This document shows positions 36,882-46,500 of a DNA stretch of 64,000 nucleotides, piece after piece; positions within the stretch are counted from its first letter, which is position 1, and every line of letters starts with the position of its first letter. The stretch is from Topomyia yanbarensis (taxonomy: Eukaryota > Arthropoda > Insecta > Diptera > Culicidae): the NCBI RefSeq assembly GCF_030247195.1, contig NC_080671.1, forward strand, positions 98,071,845 through 98,135,844, given 5' to 3'. The translations under genes were made by a program, and so were the position numbers. The notes below the pieces were generated by a model that saw only the letters and a list, made by a program, of their open reading frames with translations, ran no database searches and had not been told where the DNA came from.

Positions 36882-38173
36882 AAGGGCGAACACGAAATTA
36901 TTGCGACACATTCAACAGGGCATAACTTTTTTACCATTGGGTAAAAATCAACCAAATTTTGCACACTTTCTCAATGATGTGTATTGTTTACATGCTGTCA
37001 AACTCGAAGTCGTGTTTTTCGATTCAACGAAAATGGAGGTGAACCAACGCGAGTCGAGAGAACAAATTCTTTCCAAACGCCTGGAATTTCCTGACCTGTC
37101 GCACCGGCAGTTGGGAAAAATGTTGAACATTCACCATTCAACCGTCTCCAGAGTGTTGAAGCGGTTCCAGGAGCGGTTGACGTTGGACCACGGCAAAGGA
37201 GCTGGAAGAAAACCGGGACCGGAGAACAAAAAGACGGAGGGAAAGGTGAAGCGGATGATTAAAGCAAATCCCAACGTCTCAAGCCGTGATTTGGCTAAAA
37301 AGATCGGCATGTCGCAGAGCTACGTTCAGAATGTAAAGAAGAGGGCTGGACTACATACATACAAGATACAGAACTTCCCAAACCGCGATGAGCGGCAACA
37401 ATCGACAGCTGAAACTCGGGCACGGAAGCTCTACGAGAAGATGCTGACAAAATATGGTTGCTGTGTGATGGACGACGAAACGTATATAAAAGCCGATTTT
37501 AAGCAAATTCCGGGGTTGGAGTTTTTCACCGGCAAGAGCAAGTTCTACGTGGACGACAAATTTAAGAATAAAATGTCGAAGCTCGCCTCCAAATATCTCA
37601 TTTGGCAGGCCATCTGCTCTTGCGGACTGAGGAGTGAGCCTTTCGTGACAAAGGGTACAGTAAATGGCGAGATCTACAAATCTGAGTGCCTCGATAAGCG
37701 CCTTTTGCCGTTCTTGCAGCAGCACGACGAAGCTCCGCTATTTTGGCCAGATTTGGCATCATGCCACTATTCTAAAAGTGTCCTGGAGTGGTATGAGGCC
37801 AATTCTGTCCATTTTGTTCCAAAGGACATGAATCCGCCAAACTGTCCGGAGCTGCGCCCGGTGGAGCAGTACTGGGCAATGATGAAGCGGGAACTTCGGA
37901 AGAGCAAGAAGACAGTCAAAGACGAGAAGGACATGTTAAGAAAATGGAAAAAACTGAGAAACTGGTACCGGATGACACTGTAAAGACTTTGATGGAGGGC
38001 ATCAAGCGAAAATGCGTTCAATTTTACACTGAAGGCTCCATCGTTTAACTTTTCTTTTGATTTTTGAAGTAAATATATGTATAAAACTACCCTACAATTT
38101 TGGTTTGATTTTAAACAATATAAGAAAATTGGCATGACATTTTCGGTGTCGCAATAATTTCGTGTTCGCCCTT
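36882..38173 (+). mobile_element. DD37E IS630-Tc1-mariner transposon, complete ends
   Basis: A 1292-bp element with perfect 28-bp terminal inverted repeats beginning AAGGGCGAACACGAAA, flanked by TA at 36880-36881 and 38174-38175. It encodes one transposase (37033-37983). Length, TA target and the D-37-E spacing of the transposase match the ITmD37E family described from mosquitoes. The identical ends suggest a fairly recent insertion, although the gene carries a frameshift near its end. Confidence 0.93.
37033..37983 (+). CDS. DD37E mariner-like transposase, frameshifted near C-terminus
   Basis: It catalyses cut-and-paste transposition in the nucleus, binding the element's own ends. I start it at the ATG at 37033 (MEVNQRES); the open frame reaches back to 36901 but those residues lie in the terminal repeat. 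The 316 residues show two helix-turn-helix segments (about 10-50 and 72-110) joined by the basic GRKPGP linker (58-63), then the catalytic domain: D148 in MDDETYI, D240 in WPDLASCHY and E278 in RPVEQYW. Exactly 37 residues separate D240 and E278, giving DD37E. At about codon 306 (37948) a 1-nt shift puts the frame onto a stop at 37981. The other frame stays open to a TAA at 38046-38048 and contains a plausible natural tail, so the last roughly 30 residues appear lost. The catalytic triad is intact. Confidence 0.92.
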   Translation: MEVNQRESREQILSKRLEFPDLSHRQLGKMLNIHHSTVSRVLKRFQERLTLDHGKGAGRKPGPENKKTEGKVKRMIKANPNVSSRDLAKKIGMSQSYVQNVKKRAGLHTYKIQNFPNRDERQQSTAETRARKLYEKMLTKYGCCVMDDETYIKADFKQIPGLEFFTGKSKFYVDDKFKNKMSKLASKYLIWQAICSCGLRSEPFVTKGTVNGEIYKSECLDKRLLPFLQQHDEAPLFWPDLASCHYSKSVLEWYEANSVHFVPKDMNPPNCPELRPVEQYWAMMKRELRKSKKTVKDEKDMLRKWKKLRNWYRMTL

Positions 38174-38175
38174 TA

Positions 38176-38424
38176 TGGTCGGTGTTAAATCAGACCGGAC
38201 TAAGCTGCAAAAGATAAAAAAATAAGATAATAATAACACTGGATAAAGAAGTCCTTCAACTACATTAGACTTTTCCAGATTTGAAATATGTAACAATAAA
38301 CAAGAATTATGGCAAAAATTTATTTTCAATTATAGCGTAAAGAATGCTGCGATTCAAACTTTAAACTCATTTTTCGCGAAATCAATATATTGTCACATAG
38401 TCCGGTCTGACTTAACACCGACCA
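38176..38424. mobile_element. TA-target MITE abutting the mariner element
   Basis: The left end TGGTCGGTGTTAAATCAGAC and the right end (inverse TGGTCGGTGTTAAGTCAGAC) continue as inverted repeats to CCGGACTA. The flanking TA is at 38174-38175 on the left, which is the same TA that closes the DD37E transposon, and at 38425-38426 on the right. It is 249 bp with no coding capacity. Probably a Tc1-mariner-type MITE. Confidence 0.85.
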
Positions 38425-39744
38425 TATGTAAATCAAATAGTCAATTTAAGCATTTGAAGTATCTCGCCTAAAGTATTTATAATGGTGTTGCAATGTTCTG
38501 TGTCGCTGTAAAACTTATTCCGTAGATGTACAATACCGGTTGGTTAGGTTCCATCATGAAATTAATCTGACGGAAAAGCTATTCGCTATTTGTTTTCATC
38601 CACCTATGACAGGTGGAGGAAAACAAATCGTTGAACACACTAATACAACTATAGACTGTAACCTACTCTATGAATTTTATTAGAAACCTGTTCAAGATCT
38701 TATACAAAACAACAAGCTTTCTTTATCTATCAAATTTTGTATGGGATTTCCTATCTTTATGAGACTGATTTGTAATCATAGTCAGTAAAGTCTTACAGCA
38801 AAAATAAAATTTATTTTAGAGACATTTGAGTGAGGAGTATGAGCATATTATCTACGCTCAACTATCTAAATGTTATTGTATAATGGATTTTCTACGAAAA
38901 TGTAACCACGTGCTTATTTGTCACTATCGGTCTAATTCTTTAGGTCACACAGTGTCAGTGACAGCAAATGATTTTGAAAGCAGCCAAACGAATATTTAAC
39001 GGGATCTTTTTTAGACGGCATTCAAAAACTGCTTGACAATCTTCAATTGATCTGCAGCTAACCACCAGATTCCCCAAATCGGACCTACGGACCTCCCAAA
39101 CGTAATGCAGGAATGAACTAAGCCGACGACTCGAGAGACCCGCCACAGTGCTAAAGCCTACAAAAAAAATGCGAGAGGAGAAAATCATGAAATTATCCAT
39201 ACCGATATACACTTCCACAGCGCTACAGGGCCACGCAGAACACACACTCCACCGTGGGAAATGCACAGTAGTAACCACTAATAAGACCCTGGCATGGATG
39301 GGGAACAATGGTGGATGACTGTGGTATGTGGGGGGCCCAAAATTCCAAGAGAGCGCTGAGAGATCGTGAGCGAAGAACGGAGTGGACACGCTCGGGGAAT
39401 TAACTCAGATAATCTTTCGGTTCGATATAGAGCAGACTCGTCTGAGATGGGAACCGTTGAGCAAACGGTCATTTGAGGCTGTAATCATCATCGTCATCAT
39501 CACTAAATCGGGGATCTCGGCAAAGAAGAAGAAATTTAGTTTTGGCCAAAAAATCTCACCGTACAAGCTACCTGTTGGCAAGTTTAACCATTTTCAGCTT
39601 GCCATCGTTCGTATTGTATGTCGATAGTTGTTGATGGGCGGAGCGGACTCCAGTAGGCTCCACCTTCAGGGGAGCATGAATTAAAGATTTTGTTGGGCAA
39701 TCAGCGGAATCACGCATATTTATCACACTTTGGTTGTTTGGCTG
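38425..39744. other. Unassigned DNA, small hairpin
   Basis: A perfect-looking stem ATTTGTTTTCATCCACCT / AGGTGGAGGAAAACAAAT lies at about 38589-38630. A GC-richer part at 38950-39470 has overlapping frames on both strands (minus 38955-39389) without a recognisable domain and might be a transposon fragment. Confidence 0.3.
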
Positions 39745-39990
39745 TTAGGATTTAAGAAAGGAACATTTTATTCAAAGAATGGTATATTTAAATTTAAGTG
39801 AAATTCTCAATCTCCTTTTAAAACTAGTTAAAATAAGCTTTCTATTAGAACAGAAATAAGCAGTTTTAGACTAGTATCATCAACATTGCTCGTTGTTTTG
39901 TTAGGTTAAAAATCATTTGATAAATTCATATGTTGCGCGAAGGGAGTAAACTCGTTATTTTGTCCACATGATACAAAAACTTCCATTGAC
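39745..39990 (-). other. tra2: Probable tra2 3'UTR exon
   Basis: On the minus strand a strong acceptor (TTCTTTTGTTCTTTTCAG) ends at 39991 and would splice to the donor at 40380. The exon would run to a poly(A) signal AATAAA at 39772-39767, with cleavage some 10-25 bp further. It would be wholly non-coding because the stop lies in the previous exon. The donor and acceptor are seen; the pairing is inferred. Confidence 0.5.
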
Positions 39991-40380
39991 CTGAAAAGAA
40001 CAAAAGAACATATTAAAAACGTCGCAGCGAAAAGGACTTTAATAAATTTCCCTTCGTCAATCAGTAATTCAAATTTGATTATTTTCCTTCTCATCACTCT
40101 TGAAACGAAGTTTCACATTTCTTGCTTTTTTTCTTTTCTTCCTGAACACTTCAACGAAAAAAACGCAAACAATAGATGTCCAAGTCAAATGTGACAGAAT
40201 ATGCCATTTAAAAAAATGACACCAACAATTAGAAAGCAACAATCTTTTTGGTGGCGCTAGGATAGGCGGATTGAATGGAGGCGCACGATCAATTTCATCA
40301 TACTTCTATTAGAATGTTTACCCAAATTATTTGTAAAACGTTTGTCTAGTTTCGATATCTGTTGTTTGCGCAAAACTTAC

Positions 40381-40560
40381 ATGACATCGATCCATCAGCG
40401 AATGTTAAGTTTGGAACGCTGAGAATCCACCGACGAGTACGACCAAGAACGAGAGCGGGAACGAGTCTCGTGCCGGTGACGGTGACGCCTGTGCTTCGAA
40501 CTGCGACGTCGGTGGGATCGCGACTCTCTACGCCTCGCGCGGCCATAATGGTAGTCATCA
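40381..40560 (-). CDS. tra2: tra2 terminal coding exon (C-terminal RS domain)
   Basis: The minus-strand acceptor TTTCATTCCTAG ends at 40561. The exon continues the D codon split with the RRM exon (GA then T) and encodes DDYHYGRARRRES followed by an Arg/Ser/His-rich tail ending SQRSKLNIR and a TGA at 40395-40397. This is the second RS domain of Tra2-type splicing factors, which binds other SR proteins on exonic enhancers. Only 14 bp after the stop the exon ends at a consensus donor (AT|GTAAGT, donor 40380-40375), so the stop is close enough to the junction to escape nonsense-mediated decay. Confidence 0.88.
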
Positions 40561-43500
40561 CTAGGAATGAAAATGAAATAAAAATAATAATTAGCGAAAA
40601 CACAAAAGAGCACTTCGAAGGAACAGTCAAATGGGAGTAGGAATCAGATCCAATTGGCTCAATCGACACATTCCCTACGTAAATTTTGAAGCGAAGAAAA
40701 TATGTCCTATCGTGAATCAAGATAAATGAAGAATAAAAATATTCCCAGGCAAAAGTATACTATGGGCATACGAAAATGTGAGAGGTACCGCGCCATAAAG
40801 TCCGAGATTATTCATCTTTTTAATTACGTACCATAATGGCGGTCAGTTGTATCTTGTTTGTTTCTTCTAACAGGCCCTGGTCTGATAATAGATGTTTACG
40901 CCAGTGTCAGGCACGTAGCCAGTGGGGGATGGTGGTTAGGGGTAAACATGTTTTTCAATTAGTCTTACCAAATTTGTACCTCGTTTGATTTGAACAAATT
41001 AGGATGAGGAAGATAGCTATTTCGAACCATCAAAGACACCGGTCACGATACTCAATGTGCTTTCTTCTTCTGCCCGAGCCAGTGCGAAGCGAACGACAAA
41101 AACAGATCCTTTCATATTGTGTGCACCGTAGGAAGAACAAAAATGTTACTTTTATTCTTGCTGTGGTGATCTGATGGGAAACTGTGATGCGGATGTTATT
41201 GACATTTCGCATAAGACTGAGCATTCGTGATGTGAAAGATTTGTTGATGCTAAAAATGGAGCTTAGTCTTACGGAAGTTGTCTTTATCAAGTTCTAACAT
41301 GTCAGGCGTTCAGTGTTGACAGCAGAGCTGCAAATTTTCAACAGTTTGTTTTGAACTTGAAGGAGAAAAAATCCTCAAATCATGCCCTACTATGTTCAAT
41401 TCGCAGTTGTTCGTTTCCATTATTCATTCAAACAGCCGACCTGCTCAATCATTTTCCATTCATTTTCAATTTCATTGACCCTGTGAATATCTCTTTACTG
41501 GGTAGTGACTAGGTTTTTCAAGCAAAACTACTCCTAACTTAGTTCTTACTGTCCATGTAAGCTTGAAAACGCAAAACATGACGACATATAACCTAAACTG
41601 GCCTCTACAGAGCAGATGACAGCTTTGGTTGGTGAATGAAAAAGCATCAATTTGAAATGAAGACGTACGATTCAGTTATGAAAATCCCGCCAACTTGAAA
41701 CTGAATGATTGAGGGAGGCTTTGAATTTGAATCATGGTTGGTTTTGATTGAACTGAAAGTTGGCATTTGAAAATGAAAATTTGCACCACTGGTTGACAGC
41801 GTTCAACAATTTGGTCCTGGCGAAACAAGTCATTTTGCATAACAACTTGTAACACGGGGTTGTGTGTGACAACGCTCTTATTAAAATTCTCATGTATATA
41901 TGGACGATGGGAAAATGTTCGGCTACATTATCTTATACCAATTACTTGCACAATGGCCAATGAAGGATTCATATCACACTTGGAAGAAATAGAATAGGGA
42001 CTACTTCCCGGTATTTCAAAAGATGTTTCTGTGGTGAGAATCCGGCTAGACCGACCCATTTCGTCCTACCTACCTTTGTGGTGGCTGTTCAGGCACTTAT
42101 GAACGGCAAAAGCTGCGACAATTACCTCAAAATCAACAGCCAGCACCATCCCTCTTGCTCTCTTGACCCATTAGGGCAAGAAACAAGGAAAACCGTATTG
42201 TTTAACAATTGAACAATAAACAAGAAATACGCAATTAGAAAGTATAACCAAAATCATCATAGCAAGTTGGCAAAGATTGCATTCTTTTCTATGTGTCGGA
42301 AACCAATGATGCTGAAATTATTGAACTAATTAATATTTATAGTTTCTAGTTATTTTGGTGGTGTCATCAATGACACAATTAAGAAATTTTACGTAAATTA
42401 GAAGATATCAGTGTTAAGTGAATATTTTTAGTTTTCTTTAATAGATTAAATTCTGGGCAGTTTCCTTTGGTAGATTAAATCATTAAAATACTTTTACTTT
42501 TACACTGTGAATTCCGAAAAAAAATTGTTTTCAGATATCCCCTGCACCGGATCAGAACGCGGAAGAACCGGCAACCGCTGACGAGCCTACGGCGGCTGCT
42601 AGTGTAGGGGTCCTGGATCCCCCCGGGTAAGTCCCAATATTTGTATTTGTCTTATTTACACCAACTACCTGTTACAAACCCCAATGGTGTCTTAATTCTA
42701 AACTTAATACTAACCGTCAGATGGTTACAAAAAGATAATTATCAGATTCCCACCCTTTTGTCATCATGGGGGACTTCAACGACCACCACACGGCTTGGGG
42801 TTCGGACAAACGTTGCCATAGAGGCAACGAGATCATCTTATTCATCGAAGCATACGACGGAGTCATACTGAACGACGGCAGCACCACCTTCATACGGGGC
42901 AACACCTCATCCGTCCTCGACGTCACATTCGCCTCCAGATTTATCGCCGGTATTGGTGGCTGGTTCACGACCCGTTGGTCGGCGGAAGCAACCACTTCTG
43001 CATCTAAAAAACATCAACCGTTCCCCACATAACACAAATCAGCGCAGACGCTGGCCCTACCATGCCGACTGGGACGCCTGCGAATGATCGATAGAAAACC
43101 TGCTAGACCGACAACGAATATACCCGCCAACTGAACTCTAAAAAATTATGGCCAATGCAGCAATATAAAGTATCACCCAAACCAGCAGAGCATCGCCACG
43201 CCGAGTCCGGAAGTCGCCTCCGCCATCAAAACGCGTCGAAAAGCCCTCCACCTCCTGCAAAAAAACGCCGCCTGACCACCGCTTTCCAACAAAAAGCGGA
43301 CTACTCCAGGACACTTCGGAATGCCGCAAAAAATGATCGATATAACCAAGGAAAACAGCTGGATCAACTTCGTCGAAGGCATCCACCCGGACTCCATAAC
43401 TGTCAAACTTTGGAGACGAGTAAACGCGCTAAGCGGAAAACGTCGACAAATCGGCTACTCCCCTATCAACACTACCATCACCATGAACCTGAGGAAATAG

Positions 43501-46500
43501 CTGACAGAATAGGACGCCACTTCCAATCCTTATCCGTCCTTCCCGCTGCCTTCGTCCAGCGCAATGGGATACCCGATGCTCTGACATATCCCTCCCGGAG
43601 GCAAAAGAGCCCTCCTGGACTCCTTCAACGCAATATGGGAAGATGGGACCTTCTCATGAGAATGGAAACTGGCCCATATAGTCCCCATTCCCAAAAAAAA
43701 TGCCAGGGCACCCGAACCACTAATGACTTCCGGCCACTCAGCCTGCTGTTCTGCACACCGCCAACACTCTGAGAAGAATGGTATACCGGCCACTGACTAC
43801 TAGAGTGGGACATGGTTATATGAAAAAAATAAAATTGGGCTCCGAGTAACTTTTTGAGTCCCATTTAGCTCCCAGAACAACTCTGCAAATTTTCAGCTCG
43901 ATCAGTGAAACTATATTTTTGCGCCCGCGGTTTAAAGTTTACATGGGATTTTGTATGAGGAAATTGTCTTTTGCAAATTAATTCTTCCAATAGTCGCCCT
44001 TTACCTCCTAAAAATAAATAGATGTCTGATTTTTATAGGAAATTTATCCAGGAAACAAAGTCTAGAAGACTGCAAAACGATCTGATGCTTGTGGAAAAAG
44101 TTATTAAGCAAAAACCGATTGATGTCTTGAAGATTGATGAAAATTTCACTTTTCATAGCATCACTGCTTCTGACGGTCTAATTATATACCAAAAATTTTA
44201 ACTTTCTCTTATTATGTACAAAAAAGCCTCAATTTATCCCTCAAAACCTTGCGAAGTGGCCAAATAGTGTAGATAAACGATTTAGACACATTAAGAGAGG
44301 ATTAAAACAAAATTGCGTATAATTGAACAACCAACAGCAGTGGTGCTAGAAAAAATGAATATTTTATCAATCGTCAGAGCATCAATCGGTTTCTGCTTAA
44401 TAACTTCTTTCTCAAGCGTCAGATCGTTTTGTGGTTTTCGAGACTTTTTTTCTTTGTTAAATTCCTTATACAAGCCACATAACGATTTATTTTTAGGAAG
44501 TAATCGGCGACTCCTGGAGGAATTATTTTGTAAAAGTTAACTTTCCCATATAAAATCCCATGTAAACTTTAAACAGTGGGCGCGAAAATATAGTTTCACC
44601 GATCGAGCTAAGAATTTTCACAGTTGTTCTAGGACCCAAATGGTACCTAAACAGTTGCTCGGAGCTGGAATCTAATTTTTGTCCCACCCTACTGACTACG
44701 TGGCGGGAAGACCACAAACTCCTTGACCCACACCAGTTCGCCTTCCGAAGGACTCGGTACTGGAGCCCACCTATGATCCCTCGGGGGTATACCGAACAAA
44801 GCCAAATCAACACGCCGACATTGCCATTCTAGAGCGTGCTACAAGACCTGAAACGATAGGGTCTGCAGGGAAACCTCGGCACTTTCATCCAGAACTACGT
44901 CACCAACCGACGCTTCCGGGTTTGTATCCCAGGAGTTCTGTGAGACCAACGGAGTACCGCAAGGCTCCGTGACGTTGTTTCTCATCAAGATTAAATCGCT
45001 CTTCGACATCATCCTGGTGGCCTTGGGAAAAGCCATCACATGTACCTGGATATCACTACAGGCGACCGTCAACGTCGTCGGCCGATGGGCACTCGCAACA
45101 GGATTCAATATATCCGCCGAAAAATGCGCCATCACCCACTGCTGCGGAACACACCATCTAGCGAACTCCATGCCAATCCACCTCAACCACACCATGGTAT
45201 CATTTTGGAAGGAAGCAGTCATTCTAGAAGTGAAAATCGGCAGCAAACTGCCCTACTTCCGACGAATCAAAAAAGACAGCGTAAGCAAAAAGCTGCTGGT
45301 TCGCACTATCTGCTCCCGTCACTCCAAAAATAACCGTAGAACGGCACTCAACATCGGACGATCCCTAATAAACAACATTTTCTACGAGTTCGTACTCACA
45401 TGTCGAACCTTGGGCTCTCTACCATCCTCGGGCCGCTATACTACGGACCGGGTGCGGTTAGCCTCCGGAATATACCCAGCAACCCTGCCGAAGCAGCCTG
45501 TGTCGAGTCAAGGCCAGAGTACTCCCTTGCCAGGGTAGACCTCAAACGGATAATAATAAACCTCGAGATACAAATGCCACCTCCTCACCATCGCAGCCAA
45601 CATCCACCTGGAATTTACCAACAAATCCCTACCAACCATCGCCCGACTGTATGGCATAAGACCACGAACCTGGTACGACCCTGGACCTAACATTGAGTAC
45701 AGCCTCACCCGTACTCTAAAGGCCGGAGACCCTCCGAACAGTATCATACCGAAATATAGTCAACTCATCAACCGGAAATACCAACAGCACATTAAATTAT
45801 ACACCGACTGTTCCAAGGCGGACAACGGCATCGGAGCGGCTATCAGCAGACTGGGGAACGGTCTCTCCTTCCGCCTACCATCATCTTGCTCTGTCTTCAC
45901 AGCGGAAGCTGCTGCCATCGCAGTGGCAATGGCTGAAAGAGACACAGACGAATCAACCGCAATTTTAACCGACCCCTTGTCAGTCATACAGGACATCGCA
46001 TCAGGAACTTCAATCCACCCATTCGTACAGGCCGTCGAGTCCCACCGAGACCCACTGATCACACTGTGCTGGATCCCTTGCAACAGCGGCATCAGATGGA
46101 ACATAGATGCGGACCGGCCAGCCCTACATGGCAGATGTGCCCGACCCGAAGAAACACCATCAATTTATCTATCTATCTATCAATCTATCTATCTATCTAT
46201 ATATAAAAGTCAATGTATGTATGTATATGATTTATAGACTCCCAAACGGCTTAACCGATTGCCGTCAAAACTTATACATGGCATTTGTTATGGAGCGTGT
46301 TTATGTACTATTGGTTGGGGATTATCTGCCCGCCATATGGCGCTACTGAACAAATTGTGTTTTCCTCCTATTTCGTTGAAAGTCGCAGCAACGCGCGATG
46401 GGAATTAACTAGTTGACATATACAGAAAATTCAACATCAACTTGTGGAACGGATTCACTAACCACTTACGGAGATCCCAAGGCAAAACACAGAAGGTTAA

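Noticed and set aside
36386..37725. Minus-strand frames across the SINE and the transposase
   Set aside because: They are shadows of the transposase and SINE on the other strand.
40346..40720. 124-codon minus frame over the tra2 terminal exon in another register
   Set aside because: The RS-tail register is in phase with the RRM exon; this one is not.
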